From contig CP099840.1 of NCBI GenBank assembly GCA_030062745.1, positions 12,600,437-12,664,436 of the forward strand: a stretch of 64,000 nucleotides of DNA, read 5' to 3'. This DNA comes from Capitulum mitella (taxonomy: Eukaryota > Arthropoda > Thecostraca > Pollicipedomorpha > Pollicipedidae). Within the stretch, counting starts at the first letter, position 1. Every line of letters starts with the position of its first letter. The notes below the pieces were generated by a model. That model searched no databases. It was not told the DNA's origin and worked only from the letters and a program-made list of their open reading frames with translations. The translations under genes were made by a program, and so were the position numbers. This document shows positions 45,745 through 57,449 of the stretch, piece by piece.

Positions 45745-48700
45745 CTCTCCGTTATTATTATTCATTTCCCTCGAGAATCGGCAGAAAATATTGGGGAGGG
45801 GGAGGGACCTAAACCAAAACTGGGTGAGCCCAAATCAACATTGGGTGGGCCAGGGCTCTCTCAAAAGAATGCAAATCGACACCCCTGGTTCAGCCGTCGG
45901 TTGGCGACGCTCTCGCTCTCCTTCAAACAAGTCCTGCGACTCCGGTTCAGTTAAACATATTGTTTTCCAATGTTTTTCCCATACATGATGCTTTAATTTG
46001 CTGTTAATATGTTTGCATACCCTGTTCTGTAAACGTAGACATATGAAAGGTGTGCGAGGAGGTGGGGCATCTAAATGTTCTGTTACAGTGATTTCCACGT
46101 AACAACCGTGGATCCACTGGCCCAGCCAGAGGGTGTGGGTGTACATGGGGACGTGACCGTCCTTAGGCCCTGGGCACGGGAGCAAATATGTTATAGTGAA
46201 TTTGTATGATTGGCACGTGATTAGCTGTAGTATTTTACACAATTACAAACGTTTGTTTTGAACTTAAGAATCGGGAGAATTACGTTTAAATGCGTCCTTC
46301 ATTTGTGCACGGGGGCTTTTCGTTCGGTGTGGGAGTTTTGCAGCACATGGCCAAGCTCCTATTTAAGGAAGCCTTGGGTGCGACCAGAGCTTTCTTCTAA
46401 GCTAGTAACAGACCTTATGCTTTAAGTAAGAGAACATTGCGTGTGTGTTTATGTGTGCGGGGCGGACGGAGTGGGGGAGGGAACATGAACCCCTAGCTTC
46501 CCCCATTCCTATGCCTAGGTGCGGGGACATTTGTGGATATGAAGCAAATGCCTATGTGGGCCTTTTCAGCTGCATCTCCTTATTCACTGCAAACGTTTTC
46601 ACGCTACTGGTGCGTTGACAATTCACTCGCGTTTGTGCCATAATTTCCAACTGAAGCCCGCATTGCCAGCCATGCACACTGCTTACGACTTGTCTTTCAC
46701 GTTCGCCTGTCTCTTTTTGCCACCCTCTTTGACCCACCCCTTTCTCTCCCTTTGTGTTTTCAGCGGTGCGATGCAGAAAAGTGAACATGCGGAAGAGTTC
46801 TACCACACCATAATGCGACTACCAGGTAGCATTATGGTTGCGGTGCCATCACCGTAATGCGTTCTGCACCATGTCTGCTGGCTCGACTACCGCATCAGCA
46901 CTACGGTCTAGGTTGTACAGCTGTAACGCATTCGTATCGGACCACTGGTCGGGGCACAGCCAACCCGTGATAAACACTGTATGCCTTTCGGCTCCAGAAG
47001 TCGTCAATCAAACTCCCGCTCCGAGACCTTTCAACCAGCTTTTCCGCATCACTCCAAAGACCTCGGCGCGTTGAGGAACAAAGGGTGCTCTTGCAAGCCG
47101 GTTAAGTCTGTTTTTTATCCTGACATTCAGGTATAGTTTTCTGCATCAGCCATTGCACTTATGCAAAAACTTATGTCTTTTTCCACAATGTGAATGGTGC
47201 AATGTAAATCAGTGCAATGCCTAATGTTCCTTTGCAGTTCGTCCACATTGGAATCATGAAGGGTTATCTAGACATACAGGCGTTGGAACGGGGGGGGGGG
47301 GGGTTAGGGGCGGGAACCATGAGCTCTTCTTTTTGGGAAATTAAATGTTAGCCCCATGAAAAAAGTCTCTGGCCTCCCTCTCCCCTTTTGTGGTTGCTCC
47401 TACGCTTCTGTCCAGATAGCACAACGCTTTTCATTGGAATTGGAATCGCTTCACGCGTCTCAGGGCGCTAAAATATGAACATACCATGTACATGCACTAC
47501 ATCAGTTTTACATGTCACACTGGGATTTGACTAACTACAAAATTCTAAGAGGTACCAAACAACGCTCAAACCCGAATGAGTCAGCGTTTGTAGCTCGTGG
47601 TTTCACTCTTTCCATTTTTAAGTTTATACTCCTCTCAGCCGAGATGCTTTTTTAACAGTGTTCCTGCACCTGTTTAACAAAATCGCACGAAGTGAATATG
47701 CAGCCTGTTGTCGGCACGCACACATTGAACCAAAAAGACATAAACTAGCGATCGTGGAGGAGGGGGTGCGGATTCCTGTATTCAGGAGTTCTGACATCAG
47801 ACTTATGGCAATGACTGAAAAGAAACGATACAAAATCCTATGTCGGTCCCCCTCAAATAACTTTCGGAAATCTCCAGCCATGCATTAAACATGAAAGAAT
47901 AACAGCAGGAGAGACTTCCGTGCTACGCAGAATTGTTGGAACTAGCTGCTGCCATCCGAACTTTCGTTTAAGGGACTAACGATTTCGGGCAGCAATTCAT
48001 TCTGCGTCGACATTCTCAAGGACATCTGCGCAACAACTGCACTTTACATTTTCCCTCCATTTCCTTTATACATGGCATACCCATGCATAATGACATACGG
48101 GCAGCTCAAGTCAAGCAGGAAATAGCAGACTTAGTGATTGACAGGATTGTTCGATCAGAAATTTACCGTTACAAGCACGTGCATTGCAGTCAGCTACCAG
48201 TGAGCTGACTTTCTGCGACCCAACGAAAGACGTTCAAGGCAAGAAAAGAAGTGCTAATCCATAGTCCAATAGGCCCCGGGAAATTACAATACATCAGGAC
48301 AATAGAGGTGACTCAGACTGTAAGAGGAATGAAGCTTGACGACCTCCATGTGACACTGCATTCTTGGAATGTCTGCATTTGGATGCGGCAAGTTCAGTTC
48401 CGAACTACTTGCGTCGCAATGCGAAGATGATCTGAGATGAATCGAGCGGAGTTGAGGTAAGAAACCAGCATGCATTTAAAATACAATAAAAACAACAAAA
48501 TCGCTAGGAGAAATGGGTAAGGAAAACTGTTGGCGACAAAATCCGACACGCATTGAATGATGACAGTTTCTAACCTGTATTTAGGCGAGATTGATTGGCA
48601 CTTTTATACAGAACTCAAAAAATAGGCTTTGCCGAGTCATAGAACCTGGAGAGACCCCAGTGACCTTCACGCAAAAGGCATTGCCATGGTCAGCTGTCCG

Positions 48701-49780
48701 CCCATGCACCTCCACTCAGGGCATTTTACCTGCTTGGCTCGCCGAATGAGGCGGTCACGACGCAGCGGTGACTTCATCCGAGTGGAACGCCGCCGGCGTG
48801 ACGGCGTCCAGCCGACCTGTCGTCACGCGTCACACGGAGCGGACAGGGGTAGCTGTGACCTCTGCAACGAACTGCGTTACCCGCCACAAGGATCGGACAG
48901 GGGCATCCGTGGCCTCCCCGACGCCGACTGGCCGCGCGAGCAGAAAAAACTCTGCGACGCTCGGAAACTCCAGGTCAGGCGAACAAATCTGTCCTCCTCT
49001 GCCGGGAGTTTCACTGCCCGGGGCCCATGCCTCTTAAAGGTTAAAAATGTTTCATGTTTCTCACGCGTCTTAAACTGAAATAGCCATGTCGTAGCGAGTA
49101 CTCTTGGAGACTGATGTCTCACATACGTTATGTGTCAACATTTTTATATTTGCGGGGTTTCAAGATTATTTCTGACGTATTTCCCCTGTGATCTCAGCCA
49201 TGCTCTTTTGCCAGCCGTTGCATGACGTCACGAGCAGGCATGGGCCTATGAACGCGAGCAGAAGAACCGTGATGCGTCATATCCGAGGATGACGGAAGAA
49301 CATCACTTTGTGGCAAACTGTGTTTTTGATGCCTCCAGTTTTGTCTAAAAGAAAAACGAGCGCTGGAACGTCATCAGGGACATTTTTTCTTGTAGACCAG
49401 CTAAGATATTTTTGAAAAGCTAACCGAGGGGGAAAATCCCCTATTTAATTTATAGACAACATGAATACATAAAACGCAGCTTACAGTACAGTATTTGATA
49501 CCATATAGACGTATCGACATTCATATGACCCATATATCATATGCCGACTAAAAAACTAGTCGGCACATATCGCCAACATTCACTCCAAATATCCTACAAC
49601 GGTGGTACAGAAGCGACCGGTCTTTTATCTCAAACCGGATACCGGAGCGGTAGCTTCGATACCGTTATTGTGTCATTGCTTATGCACATGTTTAGCCGTC
49701 TCGTTCGGAGACTCTTCCATCAAAGCACGCTGTTTTCAGTCCCTCAGTAGGATTGCGGAGAACGACGTCGTGTGCCGCAG
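45745..49780. other. No recognisable gene; small repeats only
   Basis: Contains a G14 run (47290-47303), a short hairpin (46807-46838), an old dispersed repeat (47740-47870) and two tandem copies of a roughly 57 bp unit near 48830-48940 (gatcggacaggggcatccgt type). The remaining sequence is unique with no coding domain recognised. Confidence 0.4.
46807..46838. repeat. Short bulged hairpin
   Basis: ACCATAATG pairs with CATTATGGT, and inside it CTACC pairs with GGTAG around a single A, leaving a three-base bulge on the left arm. It may be the fused ends of a tiny inverted-repeat element. Confidence 0.6.
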
Positions 49781-49789
49781 TCTTACTGA

Positions 49790-50250
49790 GGATTGCGGTC
49801 GCTTCCTTTCCTCCAGATCGGGCCGGGCCGGGCCGGGCCGCGGGTTCGGGAGCGGGCGGCGCACCTGTTGTTTGGCGCGGGCGGGCCGGCAGCCGGGTCG
49901 CTGTGACGACGCAGCCCTTTGGCTGTATCAGCGGCCGGTATCGGTCGGCCCCGGCCGGTATGCGCGGCACGCGGGAATGCAGGTGGGTCGGTCGGCGCCC
50001 GCCCGGCGGAGATCACCGACGGATTGACTTGTCACCAGGCCGGCCGGACAGCGGTACGTAGACTGTCGGACTGGCCGGACAGCAGTCGACGGCCGGACAG
50101 CGGTACATAGACTGTCGGACCGGTCGGACAGCAGCCCACGGCCGGACAGCGGTACATAGACTGTCGGGCCGGCCGGACGGCAGCCCACGGCCGGACAGCG
50201 ACTCACAGATTGCCGGGCCGGCCGGACAGCCAGACAGGACTGGGGCCAAC
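49790..50250. repeat. GC-rich block ending in a 49 bp minisatellite (four copies)
   Basis: A GC-rich lead (49800-50030) runs into units starting ccggacagcggtac at 50044, 50093, 50142 and a diverged one at 50191, spaced exactly 49 bp, ending near 50232. Each unit has two ccggacag words flanking gactgtcgg. Confidence 0.9.
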
Positions 50251-51480
50251 AGGGTGTCATGAGAGGAGGTGGGTCGGACAGAGCGACCGGACGTGGGCAG
50301 AAACAGACTGGAATGCTAGGGCTGACTTCATAGCTTCCAAACTGGAATCTGTGAGGACTGGATGGGGTGGCGAACCGCTGTAGTGCAGACAATGCATACC
50401 AAGTGAAGAGAGATGAGCCGAAGGTTTTGCGGGTTGATTTAATCCAAGCACGTAACACGAACTCTTTACAGTGTGCCACTCTTTCAATGTTGGAGCAAAA
50501 CACAACTATCGAAGAGGTCTTCTGCGGCCTTTACGGGACATTCCTTATTGTTGCCAAGGAGAACTGCTTGATAAAAAACAGCAAAAAAATATTTCAACTC
50601 CAGTGCCATGTAACTGCCTTCAACAGAAGTCTTCCAGCTCGAACTGAATGAGATGTATCAGAGACCGACTGAATAAGCAGGGCAAAACATCAAATGGGAA
50701 CCCGTGAAGTAGTGAATCTGATGACTTTTTAAACCTTCATTCCCTAGCTGGGGCAGCCAGATCTCGCAAAGTGCGCCCAGGTGTCTATTTGAAAACATGA
50801 TTTACGTACTTTAATACAAAAACAATTTGCGTACTTTAATACTTGATAGGGCAAAGTTCATTTTGGTAGTGTAAAGAACGATACACTTCGATCAATGCTA
50901 CCAATGTGAACAAATGACCCGAAATGTAAACATGTAGAACTTTTACTGTGTAAGTCCGGAATTTTCGCATGAAATGAGGCAGAGCAGACTGGCTCGTTTT
51001 TGTCAGCGCCCAGTTTACGCCGTTCGGTTGTTTAGCCGCCAGAAGAGCGGGTTTTTAGTGTCGGCCTCGGGGGTGCCCGGGCGCTTCGGATGCCGGGCGG
51101 CCGCCCCACGCCGCGACGTTTACGCGCACCCGACGTAAAACCTAAAAGGCGGTGCGCTGGCGGCGGCCAGTAAAGCGGGCCCGTGGGGTGGGCGCCCGGT
51201 GGCGGCGTCGCCCAGACCGTCCCGGTCCGCGGCGGTGGCACCGCGCGGCGCGAAACGTAATACGGCCGGCAAATGGAGCGGGGCGAGGCCGGTGCCGCCG
51301 CCGCCAGTCATTAGGACGCCGGACGCGGTCGGAAATAGCGCGGGGTGTCATACTTGATTGAAATTGCCAGTCGAATGGGAGTGCCTATTACCGGGGACGG
51401 TGTGGCGGAACAGTGAAAATACGTCCGACCTCGGCCGCGGCCAAATAACACGTCCGCAGCCGGAAACGGCACGGGCCGTG
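50250..51480. other. No recognisable gene; GC-rich block at 51020-51330
   Basis: Ordinary sequence to about 51000, then about 300 bp of GC-rich DNA without a recognised domain. Confidence 0.4.
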
Positions 51481-51485
51481 CAGAG

Positions 51486-51499
51486 CGAGAGAGGGAGAG

Positions 51500-51536
<37 letters not shown>

Positions 51537-51592
51537 TGAGAGAGAGGGGTGAGAGAAGGGGATGATAGGAGAGAGAAGAGAGAAAGAGAAAA
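51486..51592. repeat. (GA)n/(GAAA)n purine tract
   Basis: About 107 bases of nearly pure purine built of gagaga and gaaaga words, with a few T interruptions. Confidence 0.95.
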
Positions 51593-53847
51593 ACCGGATA
51601 ACAAAGAAAAGTGATGGAAAGGATATAGAGTAGATCCTGAAGAATATGATCATGCCTATCCTATAAACAGCGAGACTGCCATATGAATATTGAACAGCGA
51701 TACAGGCTGACAAACAGTCTGCCGAAAATGCGTATAGGAAAGATGACAGAAATCTTAAACGGGACTCAAACACACTAAAGAGTGCACGACAAGCCGGCGT
51801 TTCGGGGCGTGAGCGAAATGCCATAGAAGCTGTCATGAAAATATGACCGTAGCAATGTCGGATTTCCATTGTCTGACAAAACGTTATCCTTATGTAGATG
51901 CGGCAAATGAAAACAAAAATGAAGTGAAACAACTCACTTGGCATTGGTGTTTCCTCTTTGCGCTTCCGTTCTGCGTGTTTCAGTAAAGCACGAGGTGACA
52001 GACATTTCCAAAATTTCAAAAGCTGAAAAAGAACGGTTTTCATAATCAGCCGTCTGACTGATTGATTCGATGACGTCAGCGGCCGATTTTATCAGTTACA
52101 GTCGACAGAGAGAGGCAACCTGCATCTTCCTCTCTCGATTAAGAGAATTGAAGACATGGTGCGGGTAGCCTCTATGAACATCGGAAAATTTCCCTGACGA
52201 AGCAATCTGTTACAATTACAAAGCGGTCAACGCATCGTCTAGGACAGGCTCGCACCGCGCTGTGGTGAGGCCAAACGTTTGGTCCAGTCCGCCCCTCATC
52301 GGAGCGGGGCACAGCTCCTGACCGGGCAGTGACCCGAGACGAACAGAACCCTGCCGGAAACGGCCACTTCCGCCGCGTCTGGAGTGGCCATCTCTTCACC
52401 GCCGACGCCGGAAACTCTGGCGCGACCCCGTGGGAGAGAAGGGAGTCCTCGCGGCTTCATCTGAGCGGCCGGCGCTGCTGGCAGAGGTGTCCATCCGGAC
52501 GCCTGGCGAGGCCGGGCGATACTAGCCCGGCAGCACTGGTGCGGTGCGGTGCAGTATTTCGCCCGGGGAGGCGCTTCAGGTGCGATCGACGCCGCTGCAA
52601 GACCAGCGTCTGGAAGCGTCCACCTCCAAGCGGAGGATATACCGTCCACGATCACAACGAATGCAGTGAGGAAGTGGCAATGAACGGCAGTGAATTCGAC
52701 CGGTGTTTGCTGGTAATATCGTTTCGGAGACATTTTGTCTCGCAAAGTGACGAATACTCTTCTCCGTTTATGCGATCTCAGAAACGCCGATCCCCTGACT
52801 TCATCATGTGAACGAGGAACCAAGGGCGTCATTTGCAAACAGTAAATTCAGTGTGTGCGTAAGATAAACTGCTTGCCTTGAAAAGCGTCTGGCCCCGTCT
52901 TGTGTCTGGATATCTTGGGAAGCGTCCGGACCGGGTCAGAAAACATCGTCTGGGTGCCATCGCGCAAAAAAAGACATCTTTCCCTTACCTATGCAACGCT
53001 TACGACAGAACCTTCCGCTGGCACTCACTATGATGGTTAGATAACGGGTTATAATATCATACCGCTGAGACTATGACCGTCATTTGGTGTGAGGCGTTCC
53101 GACGCCATTTTCCTCATCTTACTCGGTATATGCTGTGTACAGAATGTACCATTCCAGTGATGTCAGCTGCCAGACCTCTGTATTCCTCAGTTGCTCAGCC
53201 AGACCATTATTTCACTGTGTCATGCAAAATGCTGGTGGACCGTAGAAAGGGGCAAAGGGAGCGGAATGACGGAAAGATATGGGTATTTTTGTTTTTGCGG
53301 ACTGAATGTATACGTAATAGCAGTGACATCACTTTGGACTCCTTCCGTCATGCAAACGTGGCCAGTTTAACGCGACAGGGACCAGAATCCGTGGTTTATG
53401 AGCCTGAGGCTCCGCTGGCGACGGGCGCACAATAACTGAAGCACTTGCTGAAGGGCTTAGAAAAGTCACTTCATTTGAACCATAAACGATGTTTTCGCTT
53501 CATGCGATTGCGGCGTTCCTATCTCCCATGTACCAATTTATGTTGTAATCAAAATTCGAGTGCGTTTATTGTTAAATCTGCATTTTATGTGTTAAAGTAC
53601 ATTTACTCTTGAGATATAATGGATACCAGAGAGTGTACATTTCGCCCGTTTTCTGTATGGTTTCATTTGTTTCTACACATGTCTCATTCTCATTTTGCTA
53701 GAAATAATTTGGCAGTGCTGTAGCGCAAGTCACGAAGTCAGCTGAGGCTGCATTCTGTCAGCACAACGGTATTTCTCGAAACCCGACTTTCTCGCTGCCC
53801 ACTGTCCGCAGAACTCATTCTCTCAGGTACGGTGGCTCAGGTACGGA
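51593..53847. other. No recognisable gene
   Basis: Unique DNA. Two long opposite-strand frames at 52296-52838 (180 codons, minus; 160 codons, plus) overlap each other, and neither contains a recognisable domain, so I do not call them. Confidence 0.4.
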
Positions 53848-54082
53848 CATACCGCCAGCCGACGCCCTGCTGTCCGGCTGTCCGGCGTGTCCGGCTGTCC
53901 GGGGAACCCAGTCCCGGACATGCCGCCGGCTGACGTCCTGTTGTCCGGCTGTCCGGCGTGTCCGGCTGTCCGGGGAACGCAGTCCCGGACATGCCGCCGG
54001 TTGACGTCCTGCTGTCCGGCTGTCCGGCGTGTCCGGCTGTCCGGGGAACCCAGTTCCGGACATGCCGCCGGCTGACGTCCGG
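53848..54082. repeat. 71 bp minisatellite, about three and a third copies
   Basis: The word catgccgccgg followed by tgacgtcctg starts units at 53919, 53990 and 54061, with a diverged first copy at 53848; spacing is exactly 71 bp. Each unit contains nested ctgtccgg words (ctgtccggctgtccgg), so the unit itself arose from a shorter repeat. Confidence 0.95.
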
Positions 54083-54250
54083 CCCGTACGCGATCAGAAG
54101 CGCAGGCGACTCGCCTCAGTTAATGAGGCACATTCCGGCCCGGGAAATTGGGAAATTGGATGTCGGCGCCGGGAGAGACTCTCGGCTGCATCGGTGGATT
54201 AATCAAGGGCTGGCCAGCGTCACGCCGGTACCTGGCCTGCATCATCTCCC

Positions 54251-54338
54251 GACAGAGGGTGAGAAGGAAGAGAGAGAGAGAGAAAGAGAGAGAGAGAGGA
54301 GGGAAGGGAGAGAGAGGGACAGAGACAGAGACAGAGAC

Positions 54339-54391
<53 letters not shown>

Positions 54392-54472
54392 AGAGAGAGA
54401 GAGAGGGGGGAGGGAGAGAGAGAGGAAGGAAAAGAGGGAGAGAACGAGAAAGAAGGAGGGGGAGGGAGAGAA
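54251..54472. repeat. Long GA-rich purine tract
   Basis: About 220 bases of purine on the plus strand. It includes a pure GA run (54345-54386) and an inner (GAGACA)n block (54318-54347). The open frames over it read RERERE or SLSLSL. Confidence 0.96.
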
Positions 54473-56598
54473 AATTTTATTTGAAGGTACTTTGTAACGT
54501 CTTGATCTCCCTGGAGGCCACGTAGAGGTCGGTTACAGCGTAAAATTGTTTTGACGGTTGGAGTTCCGGTTCGCATTGCTGCGCACCGTTTCAAAATAAT
54601 CTGAAACAAAAGGCCACAGTTTGATGTAATCACCGGTCGAGAAAAACTCCAGTATTCGTGGTAATGTTTCGTAACAGTGTTGTCCAGCTTACAACTGCTT
54701 GGTTACATTCAAGAAAGGGTCTACAATTCACGATTAAAACTGGTTTGATATGGACTGGGTATTTCAACGAAAGATTCTAAAAAATGCAAAAGGCATTTCC
54801 GTGTCCTCCGTTGTACCAGTGGAGTTCTTAAGCCTGCGATTTCCATTGGTGACGCCAAACGTCAAGAGATTGCCGCACCGGCTTTTGTTGAATCCCGTGG
54901 AAGCTGCCGGGCCGAGCTGCTGCTCTCGCAGCGTGCCAGCGGGCGACACCCAGGGAAGCGCGTGAGACGACTCCCACGGCGACGGCGGCGGCGGTGCGTG
55001 GCCGCGGCCGGTGTCCGGTGTCGCCGCCGCCGCCGGCTGGCTATTGATTTACGCCGGCCGACGGCGGCGCCACCTGCGGCCCAGCGTCTGACGGAGACGG
55101 TCGGAGCGGCTCCGTGCACCCGCGGCCGGCGCCAGCGGGCAGAGTCTGCTGGACATGACAGGATCGGAACCGGCACACCAGACACAGTGGGAAGAGTCCC
55201 AGACACCTGGAACGCGTGTAAGGCCTACCACACATATCATGTTCTTCATGTATCCCGACAATTGCTGGGGTATTTGACCAACATGCACTGTTTCGTCAGA
55301 GGCTCACATTCAATAACTCCGCAACCAATGGGCTGATTCGGCTGATTCAGGTGGTAATCGATTGCCATCGATGATGCAACCCGAGTATGCCACATTTGTT
55401 TTATCTTGATATCACACATTACATCATAAGTCACGTCAAAGGAAAATATTTGGCAGGTTTGGGGCGTCCGTTTTTTTTTTTTGTACAAATTGAAGACTGC
55501 AGATTCCTGAGCCCAAAATATTTGAAAAGGATTCCTCAAGGATTCCAAAGCATCATAGGATTCCAAAACAAGTGCATCTGAGGAAAATGGGAACACAGGT
55601 CAACTTAGTTCATGCGGTGCTGAGAGATCAGTTACTTGCCAGTTTTAGGTATGCCTAATATAGTGCCTAAACATGATGCCTAATATGGCGCATGAACTCC
55701 ACAACACGTTCAGCTTGGATACCAGACGTCGATAGCCCGTATTCCATCAACGGTGGCGCAACGCCCACGCGCAGGAGCGCTTCACGTTCCTCAGTCAAGA
55801 GGCGAGTACCAAGTCAGCTCCGCCCTGCCGTCAGACCGAATGGCCGGCCAAGGCGCCGTTTTTTGTCCGCACGCCTGTCCTGTTCTGCAGGATTTCCACT
55901 ATTTTCGGGCTAATTCCATGCTTCCTTGCAGCCTCTGAGAGTTCCTCGAAGTTTGGCCTGCCGACAGACATACCATGTCAGTCGGATTTGTTGCGTCATT
56001 CTGGAACTGAGCAGCTGCTGTTGACCTGGGTTCGGCCTTCATCAGCTGCTCGCAGTCAGTTTCGGGCTGAATACCGAATCTATGTATCCATTCGTGCACT
56101 CGTTCATACCCAGTCGTCGTCGTCGAAAGAAATGAGTTCTGAGAAATCGTATGATACGTCCGCGTTCAATAAAAGGTCGATGTTTGTCTTCCTCGTTGAC
56201 TCCTCCAGCAGTACCTTTTCGTCTCCTCAATATCCCGTTGACGATGCGGTCATAGCGTCTTAGCTAGGCGATTTTGTCGATGTAATGGCATCCACACCGA
56301 GACTGAAAACTCAAACCATGTAGAAAGCAGACAAGTGCCGATAAAGCTCAGGTTCCTCGATATGATGACCTGCTTCCTTGCCAGTCACATTGTTTGCATT
56401 GGCTGCACAGGAAAACAAGTCCAGGAAAGATGGGAAATCAACGATGAATGCTTTACGGGGGGGGGGATGACTGTCACGGAGGCAATGCTGGAGATTATAA
56501 GTTGAAAGTGTTCACGTCGTTATCTTCTATACTGTCATTTGGGTCCTTCCAAGTCAGTCCTACAAGACCCGACAGGCGTGTGTCTGTGTGCACAACTG
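54473..56598. other. No recognisable gene; GC-rich block at 54880-55170
   Basis: A CpG-rich block with CGG runs lies at 54880-55170 between AT-balanced flanks. No coding domain is recognised. A T11 run is at about 55470-55481. Confidence 0.4.
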
Positions 56599-57449
56599 GT
56601 GTGCACAAAGCCTTGGACATTAAGGTGAGCACATTGTCCTTGGTGCCTGCTACACGTCACCTTAGTTTTAAGTTGCTTGACCAGAAATGCCAAAGGTCAT
56701 GACACCCCACCAACAATCGACCAATGCCATGCAGATCTGACATACCCATTTCCACAGAAGTAAGTTTATCGCGTGTTCTTAGGCCTTTAAACCAACCGAG
56801 ACAATCTTAGTCGAGCATCGAAACCTTCTGAAGGTCAATCGGGGCCACTGACCTCGATGGTCATTGGATAACCTGTTTGCTTCGGACCATTCATAGTTTT
56901 TTAGGACGCCAATTCCTAATTCCACACATATTGTTTACGCACTCAAAATCTACACACATCGAAGATTCCATGTCAGCTAGACTCCCCTCAGTGCTGGAAC
57001 AGTTACAAATAAATTGAGAACTTCGCACGGAAGCAGATGGAAGTTATGAATGAGGTACGTGTGAGAAAGGATCACAAAGTTAACTTTTATCCAGAACATG
57101 GAATGAACGTTAATCAATTGGTGCGCGCAAAATAATGCGAAATTGGAAATCAATGCCCAAATATCTATAACTGATCAGGGGTCAAAATAATCAGTCCAAG
57201 ATCAACCGATGTCAGTGGCCTTAGCTGACGTTCCAAAGGCCCCGATGCACGATTAGGATTATCTCAGTTGGCTTTGAGGCCTAAGAACACGCGAAGGACT
57301 GACTGCTGTAGAAATGTGAAGAACGGGTATGTCAGATTTGGATGGCAGGGTCGATTGGTGGTGGGGTGTCTTGAGCCTGGACCTTTTTGGTCAAACAATT
57401 TAAAACTAAGCGCTTATGTGTAGTATATACGCAGAACACTATGCACACC
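56599..57449. repeat. Long imperfect inverted repeat (arms about 250-270 bp, spacer about 330 bp)
   Basis: The left arm 56599-56868 and right arm 57196-57449 are reverse complements at roughly three quarters of positions by eye, with small gaps. Matching landmarks: ggtgtgca / tgcacacc, tagttttaa / ttaaaacta, gacaccccacc / gtggggtgtc, atctgacataccc / gggtatgtcagat, gcgtgttcttaggcct / aggcctaagaacacgc, and ggccactgac / gtcagtggcc. It may be a decayed fold-back transposon or an inverted pair of one repeat. If transcribed it would form a long hairpin RNA. Confidence 0.82.

Noticed and set aside
52296..52838. 180-codon minus and 160-codon plus frames
   Set aside because: They overlap each other on opposite strands, with no recognisable domain and no splice or conservation evidence.
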